DNA of 64,000 bases from Rhodoferax lithotrophicus (GCF_019973615.1 NZ_AP024238.1:4485989-4549988); one strand, 5' to 3'. Shown: positions 47,392-56,867, numbered from the stretch's first letter. Program-made: numbers and translations. The notes: generated by a model from the sequence alone, not told the origin.

Positions 47392-47449
47392 AGCTATTTA
47401 AACCATAGCTGCTTACGCAGAAAATAAAAGGGCCACAGCCCATTTGACT
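47392..47449 (+). repeat. Interspersed repeat, copy C
   Basis: AGCTATTTAAACCATAGCTG, CTTACGCAG and GGGCCACAGCCCATTTGA follow the family order. It lies between metH and the dienelactone hydrolase gene and touches the end of the latter. Confidence 0.65.
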
Positions 47450-48138
47450 CATGAACTCACATGCTGCGCCAAAAAAACCAGTGTGCGCTCTTTGGCCAGC
47501 GCTGCGGCGGCGGCGTCATAAGCGGCACGGTGGTCGCAATTAAAACCATGTGAGGCCGGGTAGAGGTGTACCGTCACCTCGGGATGCGCCTGCGCAAAGG
47601 CGCGCGCTGTCTCGACGGGAATGGCGTGATCGAACTCACCAAAATGGCACATCACCGGGCATTGCGGCTGGCGGGCGACCTCCACCGGTGTGGTCATGCC
47701 ACCACCGTAGTACGGCACGGCGGCGCTGACACCCGGCAACTGGCAGGCCGCACGCCAGGCCAGCAAGCCACCCCAGCAATAGCCGACAAGACCAACCTTG
47801 CCCGCCTGTGCGGCATAGGCGATGGCGGCTGCGATGTCGGGCATCACCCCTGGTGCGGGCAAGCCCTCCACGGCAGCCTTCAACTTGACCCCTGCGGCGA
47901 TGTCCTCAGGGGTGTACGCCATGTCCACGTCAGCCTGCACACGGTGGAAAGTCGCCGGAGCCACGGCCAGATAACCCTGTGCGGCATAGGCATCCGCAGT
48001 GGCACGTATGTGGGCGTTGAGGCCAAAAATTTCCTGCAACACCACCACGCCACCACGGGCCGGGCCCTGCGGGTAGGCCACATAAGCAGGCACTGAAAAG
48101 CCGTCAGCGGCGGTGAGGTGGATAAAACCATTGTTCAT
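47449..48138 (-). CDS. Dienelactone hydrolase family protein
   Basis: A 229-residue alpha/beta hydrolase. The nucleophile is Cys in GYCWGG (about residue 120), with Asp in GEFDHAIP and His in ASHGFNCD; QEIFGLN carries the activating Glu. This set defines the dienelactone hydrolase family. The substrate is unknown, and no other aromatic-degradation gene is near. The last residues are next to repeat copy C. Confidence 0.9.
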   Translation of the reverse strand: MNNGFIHLTAADGFSVPAYVAYPQGPARGGVVVLQEIFGLNAHIRATADAYAAQGYLAVAPATFHRVQADVDMAYTPEDIAAGVKLKAAVEGLPAPGVMPDIAAAIAYAAQAGKVGLVGYCWGGLLAWRAACQLPGVSAAVPYYGGGMTTPVEVARQPQCPVMCHFGEFDHAIPVETARAFAQAHPEVTVHLYPASHGFNCDHRAAYDAAAAALAKERTLVFLAQHVSS

Positions 48139-48248
48139 GTCAGGATGCCCCTTGGTGAAAACCGTTGTGCCACACCACGTGTGCGGCCAAGATAGTAAAA
48201 AAACCGTGTGTCAACACAGACTGGCGCAGGGCCAAAGCAGCTGAAGCC

Positions 48249-49007
48249 CTAGCGCCAAAACGCATCCCAGCTGGTCTTGCAAATCAGCGCACTCACCACC
48301 AGCAAAAACACCACCCGCACAAAACCTGTGCCATGTTTGAGGGCCAGGCGCGTCCCGGCCAGGCTGCCCAGTACATTGGCAACGGCCATGGCCAGCACAA
48401 AATGCCACCAGATGTGCCCCTTGGCAATGAACAACGCCAGTGCTGACACGTTGGTCGCCGTGTTCACCAGTTTGGCGGCGGCAGAGGCACTCAAAAAGTC
48501 GTAGCCCAGCAGACGCACAAACAGGAACACCAGAAAACTGCCTGTGCCCGGACCAAAAAATCCGTCATAAAACCCGATCACCACACCAATCCCAGCCGCC
48601 ACCAGTTGCTCTTGCAGACCGTGAAAGCGTGGCGTGTGGTCGCGCCCCAGTTCTTTTTTGGCCAGGGTATAAAGCAGCACCGCCAGCAACACAAACGGCA
48701 GGGCTTTGCGCAAAAACTCGGGGGAGATCACCGTCACCAGCCAGGCCCCGGCCAACGAGGACAACAGCCCGGCCCCGGCCGCAGGCAGCAGCGCGGCCCA
48801 ACGCATGTGTACTTTTTGGCTGTATTGCCAGGTGGCCATGCCGGTGCCCCAGATCGACGCACCTTTGTTGGTACCAAACAACGTGGCCGGGTGTGCGGTG
48901 GGGAAAACCGCAAACAGGGCAGGCACCAAAATCAGCCCGCCGCCGCCCACAATCGAGTCCACAAAGCCGGCAAACAACGATGCCACAGAGACAATGAGTA
49001 ATTCCAT
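48249..49007 (-). CDS. TSUP family (TauE/SafE) membrane transporter
   Basis: A 252-residue protein with about eight membrane helices. FAGFVDSIVGGGGLILVPAL at the N terminus and the second half GFYDGFFGPGTGSFLVFLFV are the two TSUP repeats. Members export sulfite, sulfoacetate or related anions. The start ATG 49007 (MELLIVSV) is preferred over 49037. The substrate is unknown. Confidence 0.88.
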   Translation of the reverse strand: MELLIVSVASLFAGFVDSIVGGGGLILVPALFAVFPTAHPATLFGTNKGASIWGTGMATWQYSQKVHMRWAALLPAAGAGLLSSLAGAWLVTVISPEFLRKALPFVLLAVLLYTLAKKELGRDHTPRFHGLQEQLVAAGIGVVIGFYDGFFGPGTGSFLVFLFVRLLGYDFLSASAAAKLVNTATNVSALALFIAKGHIWWHFVLAMAVANVLGSLAGTRLALKHGTGFVRVVFLLVVSALICKTSWDAFWR

Positions 49008-49042
49008 AGAACCCATTATGACATTCAGCCTGGCCACAATTA

Positions 49043-49095
49043 ACTATCAATAAAGTAGCTGCCAGCGCTTGCCATTCATGGGCTAGATGCCAATT
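49043..49095 (+). repeat. Interspersed repeat, copy D
   Basis: CTATCAATAAAGTAGCTGCC, AGCGCTTG, GGGCTAGATGCCAATT follow the family order; divergent copy. Confidence 0.6.
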
Positions 49096-49168
49096 CTTCT
49101 TGTGATTTATAGCGCCCCAAGCCCACCTGCGGTACGGATGATGGAAAGGGACGTGACAGAATTAAAAA

Positions 49169-49191
49169 AGGCACCGGGGTTGCCGGTGCCT
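49169..49191 (-). terminator. Bidirectional terminator
   Basis: Stem AGGCACCGG / CCGGTGCCT (9 bp, loop GGTTG) with A6 on the left and a T run after ATTCTG on the right. On the minus strand it would end the GMC oxidoreductase transcript. Confidence 0.75.
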
Positions 49192-49406
49192 ATTCTGTTT
49201 TTTGTTGTCAGACCACTTTGGGTCGGATCTCCTGGGGCCTCTCGTCTTAAACAGACACATCGTCTGCAAGCGATGGCGAGACTTTATGCGGCAAACCAGT
49301 GCAACACTATTAGGATATTCCCTGTTGGGGTTCACCCTTGGTGTCTTCAACGCTGTTTGACACACGCCTGTCACGCCCATCTGCCAGACCATCCAGCGGG
49401 GCTCAG

Positions 49407-51095
49407 CTACTGCCCCGCCATCACCCAGCGAGCGGCTTTCTCCGCCATCATCAGGGTCGGCGAGTTGGTATTGCCGCTGGTGATGACCGGCATGGCTCCG
49501 GCATCCACCACCCGCAAACCGGCCACTAGACCACCGGGACCACGCACCCGCAAATGACTGTCAAGCACCGCCAGCGGGTCACCGTCACGCCCCATGGCGG
49601 TGGTGCCCACCGGGTGAAAGATGGTGGTGGCAATATCGCCCGCCAGCCGGGCCAGATCAGCATCGGTCTGGTATTGCACACCAGGCTTGAATTCCTGCGG
49701 CTGGTATTTGGCCAGTGCGGGTTGTGCCACGATAGCGCGCGTCAGGCGCAAAGAATCCGCCGCCACCTGACGATCTGCCTCGGTACTGAGGTAATTGGGT
49801 GCAATCGCCGGGGCCACGTTGCAGTCTGGGGACTTGATCTGCACCGTGCCGCGGCTGCTCGGGTTCAGGTTACACACGCTGGCGGTGAATGCAGGAAAAC
49901 TGTGCAGCGGTTCGCCAAAGGCCTCCAGGCTCAGCGGCTGCACATGGTATTCAATGTTGGGATACGGCTGGCGGGCATCACTGCGGGTGAAGGCCCCCAA
50001 CTGGCTCGGGGCCATGCTCATCGGGCCGCTGCGCTTGAGGGCGTACTCCAGCGCAATCTGCGCCTTGCCCAGCCAGGAGTTGGCCTGCGCATTCAGCGTT
50101 TTGACCCCTTGCACCTTGTAGACCGAACGAATCTGCAAATGGTCCTGCAAATTGGCCCCCACACCGGGCGCATCATGCAGCACCGCAATACCATGGCGCT
50201 GCAACAGTTCAGCCGGGCCAATACCCGAGAGCTGCAACAGCTGTGGCGAGCCAATGCTGCCGGCACTCAGAATCACCTCGGCCGTGGCGCGGACACTGAC
50301 CATGCCGCTGGTGGTGCGCACAAGCGCACCGGTGCAACGCAGCTGGCCGCTGGCTTGTCGCTCAATGTTGAGCCTGACCACCTGCGCCGATGTCCAAAGC
50401 GTGAAATTGGGGCGGCTGGTGCAAGCCGGTCGCAAAAAGGCTTTGCTGGTGTTCCAGCGCCAGCCGCTTTTCTGGTTGACTTCAAAGTAACCCACACCTT
50501 CGTTGCTGCCGGCATTAAAGTCCTCGGTGGCAGGAATGCCCGCTTGCTGCGCGGCTTGGGCAAAAGCATCCAGCACATCCCAGCGCAAACGCTGCTTCTC
50601 CACTCGCCATTCACCCCCCGTACCATGGAGTTGGCTGAAAGATTCAAGCGTTTTCGAGCTATAGCGCTTGTCATTGTTGTGCAAGCAGCTATCTAATTTG
50701 TAGTGATTTTCATGCGCCATGAAATCCGGCAAGGCGGCCTGCCAAGCCCAGGAAGGGTCGCCGGTGAGCTGCGCCCACTGGTCATAGTCACGCGCCTGGC
50801 CACGCATGTAAATCATGCCGTTGATGCTGCTGCACCCCCCCAGCACCTTGCCGCGCGGGTAGCGCAGGCTGCGCCCGTTCAAGCCGACATCGGGCTCGGT
50901 CTTGTAAAGCCAGTCGGTGCGCGGGTTGCCAATGCAATACAGGTAACCCACCGGAATATGAATCCAGTGGTAGTTGTCTGCACGGCCCGCCTCGATCAGC
51001 AGCACACGCCTGGAAGCATCCGCACTCAGACGGTTGGCCAGCAGGCAACCGGCCGTACCCGCGCCGATGATGATGGTGTCGAAAGTGGTACTCAT
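49407..51095 (-). CDS. GMC family FAD oxidoreductase
   Basis: A 562-residue flavoprotein of the choline/alcohol dehydrogenase group. The N-terminal dinucleotide site is IIIGAGTAGCLLANRLS; YPRGKVLGGCSSINGMIYMRG and GSIGSPQLLQLSGIGP are the two GMC signatures. The active-site His is in TTIFHPVGTTAMG with a downstream NTNSP. About 24 residues after AHENHY (KLDSCLHNNDKRYSSKTLES) come from an interspersed repeat (50656-50710) read in frame; homologues go directly from ENH to HG-GG-EWRV. The substrate is not predictable. Confidence 0.92.
   Translation of the reverse strand: MSTTFDTIIIGAGTAGCLLANRLSADASRRVLLIEAGRADNYHWIHIPVGYLYCIGNPRTDWLYKTEPDVGLNGRSLRYPRGKVLGGCSSINGMIYMRGQARDYDQWAQLTGDPSWAWQAALPDFMAHENHYKLDSCLHNNDKRYSSKTLESFSQLHGTGGEWRVEKQRLRWDVLDAFAQAAQQAGIPATEDFNAGSNEGVGYFEVNQKSGWRWNTSKAFLRPACTSRPNFTLWTSAQVVRLNIERQASGQLRCTGALVRTTSGMVSVRATAEVILSAGSIGSPQLLQLSGIGPAELLQRHGIAVLHDAPGVGANLQDHLQIRSVYKVQGVKTLNAQANSWLGKAQIALEYALKRSGPMSMAPSQLGAFTRSDARQPYPNIEYHVQPLSLEAFGEPLHSFPAFTASVCNLNPSSRGTVQIKSPDCNVAPAIAPNYLSTEADRQVAADSLRLTRAIVAQPALAKYQPQEFKPGVQYQTDADLARLAGDIATTIFHPVGTTAMGRDGDPLAVLDSHLRVRGPGGLVAGLRVVDAGAMPVITSGNTNSPTLMMAEKAARWVMAGQ
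50656..50710 (-). repeat. Interspersed repeat, copy E (within a gene)
   Basis: On the minus strand AATTAGATAGCTGCTTGCAC ... GACAAGCGCTATAGCTC. It is translated within the GMC oxidoreductase. Confidence 0.75.
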
Positions 51096-51186
51096 GGGGT
51101 CAGACTTTCCTTGGGCAGTAGAACCAACGCAAGTATGCCTTGCCCATGGGCCGAAGTCGATGCACCCAGCACACCCGCGTTCGGGC

Positions 51187-51597
51187 TTAAACCACAGCCT
51201 CCAGATCGGACAAAGCCGCCCGCGACGTGGCCAGCGCCATGCCCAGATTCACCGATTTTTTGCAGACAAAACAAGCGATGTAGCCCGGATGCCTCTTGCC
51301 ACGCAAAAACACGTGGATGGCGTGGTCACTGTTGACAATCACCTCCTGAAAATAGTGGTGACTGTTCATGGCCAGGCCGCGTGACTTCTTGAACATGTTC
51401 TCGATAGTGACCACGTTTTTGCCGGCAAACAAGTCGCTTGTGGCGGCCGCCAGAATGTCCACCACCTCTTTGGGATGTGAGTCAATCGTGTTCACCGCCA
51501 TCAATAACCCCGTAGACAGATCCACATAGGCTGCCGCCAGACACTCGGGAACGGAACTCATGGCCATCGCAAGTGCCTGGTTTAATTTGTCTGTCAT
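51187..51597 (-). CDS. Hypothetical protein, possible roadblock/LC7 fold
   Basis: A 136-residue soluble protein. The order helix, AAYVDLSTGLLMAV, long helix, then HHYFQEVIVNSDHAIHVFLRG recalls roadblock/LC7 (MglB-like) proteins. This is only a fold guess. It is transcribed alone, 91 bp before the GMC gene in the same direction. Confidence 0.55.
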   Translation of the reverse strand: MTDKLNQALAMAMSSVPECLAAAYVDLSTGLLMAVNTIDSHPKEVVDILAAATSDLFAGKNVVTIENMFKKSRGLAMNSHHYFQEVIVNSDHAIHVFLRGKRHPGYIACFVCKKSVNLGMALATSRAALSDLEAVV

Positions 51598-51819
51598 AAA
51601 TGATTTCCCGGAATGTTTGAAACAAAACTTGATGAGTGAACCCCCTCACACACGGCCAAGCAGGTTCAGAATTTCTTAAGCATGAAGCGTACATGTCATG
51701 AACTTACCTTGTGTAACAACATGTAACCACAAGATGCGGCCACGCTGCCAGCGCCGCCGCATGCTAGCGTGTCGTCATGTCACTGGCGTTACCGTTACGA
51801 TGCGAGCCTGAAGATTGCC

Positions 51820-52941
51820 ATGCCAGAAGCCACCCCCACCCTCACCCTGCAAGCCACCAGCGATGGCCGTTGTGCGCGGCTGGGCGGCAGCTGGAGTGCG
51901 GCCTGTCTGGCGATACCCACCACCTGGGGGCGCATCAGCCCGGCGCTGGCCCAACTGACGACAGACGCACCCGGCTGGGACTTGAGCGCGCTCACCCGGC
52001 TCGATCACACGGGTGCCCAGCTGCTCTGGAACACCTGGGGCCGCCAGTGGCCTGCCCAGCTACAGGCCAGCCCCGGTCAACGCGCCATGCTGGAGCGGGT
52101 GGCCCGCTTCACAGCCCTGGACACCCCACCGCCCCACCCGACCTGGTGGCAGCTCTTTTTGAAACTGGGCGGAAAACTCTGGCTGCTGTGGGATCACGCG
52201 CTGGGCCTGCTGCGGCTCACCGGGCAATTGATGCTGGACTTGGTCGCCTTGTTGCGGGCACCCAAACGCGGCCCCTGGCGCGATGTGTCGGGTAACCTTT
52301 ACCACATCGGGGCCACGGCACTCCCCATTACCGCGCTGGTGGGGTTCATGATCGGCATTGTGCTGGCCTACCTGATGTCGCGCCAGTTGCGCCAGTTTGG
52401 GGCCGACACCTTCATTGTCAACATTCTGGGCATCGGGCTGATCCGTGAACTGGGGCCGATGCTGGCCGCCATTTTGATAGCCGGGCGCTCCGGCTCGGCC
52501 ATCACCGCCCAAATCGGCGTGATGCGGGTCACCGAAGAGCTCGATGCCATGCGGGTCATGGGTATTGCCAAGGGTTTCCGGCTGGTGCTGCCACGCGCCA
52601 TCGCCATGGCCGTGGCGATGCCACTGATCAGCGTCTGGACCACACTGGCCGCCTTGCTGGGTGGCATGCTGGCGGCCGACGCTGTGCTGGGTGTCACGCC
52701 AGCCTATTTTTTCACCGCCTTGCCACGTGCCGTGGCGATTGGCACCCTGTGGCTGGCCTGCGCCAAGTCGGTGGTGTTTGGCGTGCTGATTGCCCTGGTG
52801 GGTTGTCACTACGGCCTGCGCATCAAACCCAACACCGAGAGTCTGGGCCAGGGCACCACCTCATCGGTGGTGACCAGCATCACCGTGGTGCTGTTGGTGG
52901 ATGCCCTGTTTGCCGTGGTTTTCAGGAACGTGGGGCTATGA
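51820..52941 (+). CDS. mlaE: MlaE-like ABC permease with N-terminal STAS-like domain
   Basis: A 373-residue inner-membrane permease of a phospholipid/intermembrane transport system. Residues 1-100 form a STAS-like domain (WDLSALTRLDHTGAQLLW) that replaces a separate MlaB. The MlaE domain (about 140-373) has five helices and the LGIGLIRELGPMLAAILIAG signature. ATG 51820 (MPEATPTLTL) is preferred over a GTG at 51769. It overlaps the ATPase gene by ATGA. Confidence 0.9.
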   Translation: MPEATPTLTLQATSDGRCARLGGSWSAACLAIPTTWGRISPALAQLTTDAPGWDLSALTRLDHTGAQLLWNTWGRQWPAQLQASPGQRAMLERVARFTALDTPPPHPTWWQLFLKLGGKLWLLWDHALGLLRLTGQLMLDLVALLRAPKRGPWRDVSGNLYHIGATALPITALVGFMIGIVLAYLMSRQLRQFGADTFIVNILGIGLIRELGPMLAAILIAGRSGSAITAQIGVMRVTEELDAMRVMGIAKGFRLVLPRAIAMAVAMPLISVWTTLAALLGGMLAADAVLGVTPAYFFTALPRAVAIGTLWLACAKSVVFGVLIALVGCHYGLRIKPNTESLGQGTTSSVVTSITVVLLVDALFAVVFRNVGL

Positions 52942-53726
52942 CGGCTGCCGTGGTAGAGATTGACCACCTGTGGTCGGTTTTCCGCAGTGGTGGGATGGAT
53001 GCCGTGGTGCACCAGGATTTGAGCCTGCGTATCCAGCCGGGTGAACTGTTGTCCATCGTAGGGGGCTCCGGCAGCGGCAAAACCGTGTTGCTGCGGCAGA
53101 TTCTGGGGCTGGAAACCCCGGCGCGTGGCCGTGTCACGGTGCTGGGTGAAGCCGCCGCCAGCATGGGCCGCGAGGGTGCGGCCAGCCGGGTGGGCATGCT
53201 GTTCCAGCATGGCGCGCTGTTTTCGGCCTTCAGCGTGCTGGACAACATTGCCTTCCCCCTGCGTGAACTCCAAACCTTGCCCGCCGACCTGATTCACGAC
53301 GTGGCCATGGTCAAGCTGCGCATGGTCGGGCTGGATACCAGCGCAGCCCACAAAATGCCTGCCGATTTGTCGGGCGGCATGATCAAACGCGCGGCACTGG
53401 CCCGCGCGCTGGTGATGGACCCGCCGCTGTTGCTGCTGGACGAACCCACCGCTGGCCTGGATCCCGGCAGCGCCGACGAGTTTTGCGCCCTGCTGCAATC
53501 CCTGCACCAGGAACTCGGCCTGACGGTGGTGATGGTCACACATGACCTGGACACCTTGCTGGAGCTCTCCACCCGCATTGCGGTGGTGGCCGACAAACAC
53601 ATCGTCACCGAGGGCACCGCCGCGCAGGTCATGGCCTACCCGCACCCGTTCATCCAAGAGTATTTTTTAGGCGAACGCGGCAGACGCGCCAGCACCCTGT
53701 TGCACACCACCCCCCCAACCAGTTAA
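52938..53726 (+). CDS. mlaF: MlaF-like ABC ATPase
   Basis: A 262-residue ATP-binding subunit. Walker A is GGSGSGKT (42-49), the Q-loop is in VGMLFQHGALF, the signature LSGGMIKRAALARAL, Walker B LLLLDEPTAGLDP and the H-loop VTHD. The form LSGGM is typical of MlaF/Mkl ATPases. ATG 52938 overlaps the mlaE stop. Confidence 0.94.
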   Translation: MTAAVVEIDHLWSVFRSGGMDAVVHQDLSLRIQPGELLSIVGGSGSGKTVLLRQILGLETPARGRVTVLGEAAASMGREGAASRVGMLFQHGALFSAFSVLDNIAFPLRELQTLPADLIHDVAMVKLRMVGLDTSAAHKMPADLSGGMIKRAALARALVMDPPLLLLDEPTAGLDPGSADEFCALLQSLHQELGLTVVMVTHDLDTLLELSTRIAVVADKHIVTEGTAAQVMAYPHPFIQEYFLGERGRRASTLLHTTPPTS

Positions 53727-53735
53727 AAACGCCTT

Positions 53736-54710
53736 ATGGAAAACAAATCCCACGCGCTGGCCGCAGGCAGTTTTGTGCTGCTGCTGACGGCTACCCTGAT
53801 CAGTCTGGCGGTCTGGCTGACGCGCGACACCCGTGAGCTGGACACCTATGAACTCGCTGGCACCGTCAACATCAGCGGCCTGCAACCCCAAGCCAGCGTG
53901 CGCTACCTGGGCGTGCCGGTGGGCAAAGTCAGCGCCATCCGGCTCGACCCGCAAACCCCCGGCCAGGTATTGGTGCAAATTTCGGTGGATGACAGCGCCC
54001 CCATCACCACCCGCACCTTTGCCACGCTGGGTTTTCAGGGTGTGACCGGGCTGGCCTTCATCCAGCTCGACGATGCGCCCGCCCCCGCCGGGGCCGCCGC
54101 CACCCCGGAGCCCTTGCCGCCCAACAGCCGTTTGCTGCTCAAACCAGGGCTGATGAGCAAGCTCACCGACCGTGGTGAACGCCTGCTGGGCCAGCTGGAG
54201 CAGTCCAGCGAGCGCGTCAACCAGCTGCTGTCTGCCGACAACCAACGCACCTTCATGAATGCCATCAGCCACATCGACCAGGCCGCTGCCGAGCTGCAAC
54301 AGCTCACCGCCCAAGCCCGCAGCAGCTTGCCCGCGCTGGCCCAGTCCAGCCAGGACACGCTGGACGTGCTCAAAGCCACCTCCTTGCGGGTAGGCGACAG
54401 CGCCGATGCGGCACGCACTTCGGCACGCGCCTTTCAGCGGGTGACCGAGCGCATGTACGCCCCCGGTGGCACGCTGGACCAACTCAGCCTGGGGGCCGAC
54501 ATTCTGGTCACCACCGGCCAAACCTTGCGTGTCAACACCTTGCCCAGGGTGGACCAGGCTGTGCTGGATGCCGCACGCACCACCCGCCAGCTGGGCGACC
54601 TGACGCAAACCCTGATCGACAACCCGCAAGCCCTGCTGCTGGGCAAGCCCAGCGTGGCCCCCGGCCCGGGAGAACCCGGATTCACGGCACCCGCAGACCA
54701 GCGCCACTGA
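53736..54710 (+). CDS. mlaD: MCE-domain (MlaD-like) periplasmic protein
   Basis: A 324-residue protein. One N-terminal helix (about 9-28) anchors it, followed by the MCE domain (about 40-115, ISGLQPQASVRYLGVPVGKV) and a long Gln/Ala-rich helical region (about 140-280) that could form a periplasmic tube. It follows the ATPase by 9 bp. Confidence 0.9.
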   Translation: MENKSHALAAGSFVLLLTATLISLAVWLTRDTRELDTYELAGTVNISGLQPQASVRYLGVPVGKVSAIRLDPQTPGQVLVQISVDDSAPITTRTFATLGFQGVTGLAFIQLDDAPAPAGAAATPEPLPPNSRLLLKPGLMSKLTDRGERLLGQLEQSSERVNQLLSADNQRTFMNAISHIDQAAAELQQLTAQARSSLPALAQSSQDTLDVLKATSLRVGDSADAARTSARAFQRVTERMYAPGGTLDQLSLGADILVTTGQTLRVNTLPRVDQAVLDAARTTRQLGDLTQTLIDNPQALLLGKPSVAPGPGEPGFTAPADQRH

Positions 54711-54745
54711 ATACCGCACATCCACCTGCCACCAGCTCCTTCAAA

Positions 54746-54803
54746 AACTATGAATTCAATAGCTGCTTACGCTTATCAGACCTGCGCCAGAGGCTTATTT
54801 TTT
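54746..54803 (+). repeat. Interspersed repeat, copy F (start of a gene)
   Basis: ACTATGAATTCAATAGCTGC, TTACGCTTATC and GCGCCAGAGGCTTATTT follow the family order. The ATG of the next gene (54750) and its first 18 codons lie inside it. Confidence 0.8.
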
Positions 54804-55472
54804 ATAGGAATTGCGGTCCTCACCGGCTGCAGCCTGCCACGCCCTGCCAATACCCCGGTGGTGGTCGACTTTGGTCCCGGCCCGCTGCATACCCAAGCCA
54901 GCACTCGCGTCGCCAACTTGCCACCGCTGGAGCTGGCCAACGTCCACACCAGCGTGGCCCTCAACAGCACCGCCGTCTGGTACCGCCTGGCCTATGCCGA
55001 TGTGCAGCAACTCAAGCCCTACACCCTGGCCCGCTGGAGCATGCCACCTGCCCAGCTGATTGGTCAGCACCTGCGCAGCCATCTGGGGCAGCGTCGCGCG
55101 GTGGTGTCACCGGGCGACATTACCCTGGCCCGCCCGGCACGGGCCGCGGCCTCGGCAGCCGTGGCCACACCCCCCTTAGCCACCGCGCCCACACAACCCC
55201 AAGCCATTCTGAACCTGCATCTGGAGCTGGAGGAATTCAGCCAGGTGTTTCAAACTGCCAGCCAAAGCTACGGCCTATTGCGCCTGCGTGCCACCGCAAC
55301 ACAACGCAGTGCGGCAGGTGAAACTCTGCTGGCGCAGCGCAGTTTCACCGCCAAGGAAACCGCCCCCACCCCCGATGCCAGCGGAGGAGTGCGCGCCCTG
55401 ACCCAGGCCACGGATCAAGCCGTGGCAGAAATCGAGCTGTGGCTGGAGCAGCTGGGGCACCTCCAACCCTAG
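54750..55472 (+). CDS. ABC-type transport auxiliary lipoprotein (PqiC/DUF330-like)
   Basis: A 240-residue lipoprotein, last gene of the Mla-like operon. The lipobox LTGC puts the lipidated Cys at residue 27; the signal peptide begins MNSIAAYAYQTCARGLFFIG, most of which is encoded by repeat copy F. WYRLAYADVQQLKPYTLARW is a core motif of the family. Such lipoproteins connect MCE systems with the outer membrane. The start without the repeat is lost, so either the repeat brought a new start or the true start is one I cannot see. Confidence 0.85.
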   Translation: MNSIAAYAYQTCARGLFFIGIAVLTGCSLPRPANTPVVVDFGPGPLHTQASTRVANLPPLELANVHTSVALNSTAVWYRLAYADVQQLKPYTLARWSMPPAQLIGQHLRSHLGQRRAVVSPGDITLARPARAAASAAVATPPLATAPTQPQAILNLHLELEEFSQVFQTASQSYGLLRLRATATQRSAAGETLLAQRSFTAKETAPTPDASGGVRALTQATDQAVAEIELWLEQLGHLQP

Positions 55473-55533
55473 CCACGCCGTGTTCTGAACACACACCACA
55501 CAACCTACCCCCATCAACCGTCGAGCCCACGCC

Positions 55534-56244
55534 ATGATTGACCTCTATACCGCCGCCACACCCAACGGACACAAGGTGTCCATCGCCCTTGAAGAGCTGG
55601 GCTTGCCCTACACCCTCCAGGTGCTGGATCTGAGCCAGGGCGAGCAAAAACGGCCGGAGTTTCTGGCCATCAACCCCAACGGGCGAATTCCGGCCATCGT
55701 GGACTGTGACGAAGATGACTTTGCTGTCTTCGAGTCCGGGGCCTGCCTGATCTACCTGGCCGAGAAAACCGGCCAACTGATGCCCAGCGATGCCAAGGGC
55801 CGCTCACGCGTGATCCAGTGGCTGATGTTCCAGATGGGCGGCATCGGCCCGATGATGGGTCAGGCCAATGTGTTTTACCGCTACTTTCCGGAAAAAATTC
55901 CCAGCGTGATTGACCGTTACCAGGGCGAGAGCAAACGACTGTTTCGGGTGCTGGACGGGCATCTGAAAGACCATGAATACCTGGCGGGCGACTATTCGAT
56001 TGCCGACATTGCCAACTGGGCCTGGGTGCGCACACACCGCTGGTCCGGCGTGGAGCTTGATGATTTACCCCACCTCAAGCGCTGGCGCGATCAACTGCGC
56101 CAGCGCCCCGCCGTGCAGCGCGGCATTGAGCAACCACCCTCGGCACTCGATTCCCGCGTAGACGACCCGGAAAAAGCCAGGCAATTCGCCGAGAACGCGC
56201 GCAAGATGCTGGAGCAAGGACAATCCATCAAAGCAGGAGTATGA
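55534..56244 (+). CDS. Glutathione S-transferase (YfcG/YghU type)
   Basis: A 236-residue GST. The N-terminal thioredoxin-like domain begins IDLYTAATPNGHKVSIALEE, with NPNGRIPAIVD (cis-Pro) and FESGACLIYLAEKTG for glutathione binding. The C domain has DYSIADIANWAWV. It is similar to the Nu-class/YfcG disulfide reductases. It overlaps the next GST by four bases. Confidence 0.9.
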   Translation: MIDLYTAATPNGHKVSIALEELGLPYTLQVLDLSQGEQKRPEFLAINPNGRIPAIVDCDEDDFAVFESGACLIYLAEKTGQLMPSDAKGRSRVIQWLMFQMGGIGPMMGQANVFYRYFPEKIPSVIDRYQGESKRLFRVLDGHLKDHEYLAGDYSIADIANWAWVRTHRWSGVELDDLPHLKRWRDQLRQRPAVQRGIEQPPSALDSRVDDPEKARQFAENARKMLEQGQSIKAGV

Positions 56245-56867
56245 CGATGAAACTCTATACGGCCCAACGTGCCCCCAACCCGCGCCGGGTGACCATGTTC
56301 ATGGTCGAAAAAGGCATCACCCACATCGATCTGGTGAATGTGGACCTGAACACGCTGGAACACAAAGGTGAGGTTTACCGCGCCAAGAGCCCACTGGCCA
56401 AGGTACCCGCGCTGGAACTGGATGATGGCCGGGTGTTGACCGAAACCCGTGCCATTTGCACCTATCTGGAAGGCCTGTACCCCGAGCCCAACCTGATGGG
56501 CGAGGGCTTTGAAGAGCGCGCCTTCATTGAAATGGCCGACCGGCGGATTGAATGGTCGCTGTTGCTGGGCATTGCCAACAGCGTGCGCCACACCCACCCC
56601 GGCCTGGCCGTGCTGGAGCAGCCCCAGTTTTCGGAGTTTGGGCATTCACAAGCGCAAAAAGTGATCGAGGTCGCACAATGGTTTGACCAATTGCTGCAAC
56701 ATCAAGCCTGGATGGCCGGGCCACGCTTCACGATTGCCGACATCACCGCGTTTTGTGCCATTGAGTTTGCCCGGCTGATGAAATTCAGCCCCGGCAAGCA
56801 GGGCTTCACTGCCTTGCAAGCCTGGCGCGACCGGGTGGCCGAGCGGCCCAGTGCGAAGGCGGCCTAG
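56241..56867 (+). CDS. Glutathione S-transferase
   Basis: A 208-residue GST with YTAQRAPNPRRVTMFMVEKG, LAKVPALELDDGRVLTETRA and FTIADITAFCAIEFA. It is coupled to the preceding GST (ATGA). The substrate is unknown. Confidence 0.9.
   Translation: MTMKLYTAQRAPNPRRVTMFMVEKGITHIDLVNVDLNTLEHKGEVYRAKSPLAKVPALELDDGRVLTETRAICTYLEGLYPEPNLMGEGFEERAFIEMADRRIEWSLLLGIANSVRHTHPGLAVLEQPQFSEFGHSQAQKVIEVAQWFDQLLQHQAWMAGPRFTIADITAFCAIEFARLMKFSPGKQGFTALQAWRDRVAERPSAKAA

Larger units (their letters stand above)
49008..49406. other. Spacer with repeat and terminator
   Basis: It holds interspersed repeat copy D and the terminator at 49169-49191. I see no gene in 49192-49406. Confidence 0.5.

Noticed and set aside
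49554..50696. A 380-codon plus-strand frame
   Set aside because: Antisense to the GMC oxidoreductase, which has clear motifs; composition is that of a shadow frame.
53667..54725. A 352-codon minus-strand frame
   Set aside because: Antisense to mlaD, Gly/Gln-rich shadow frame.
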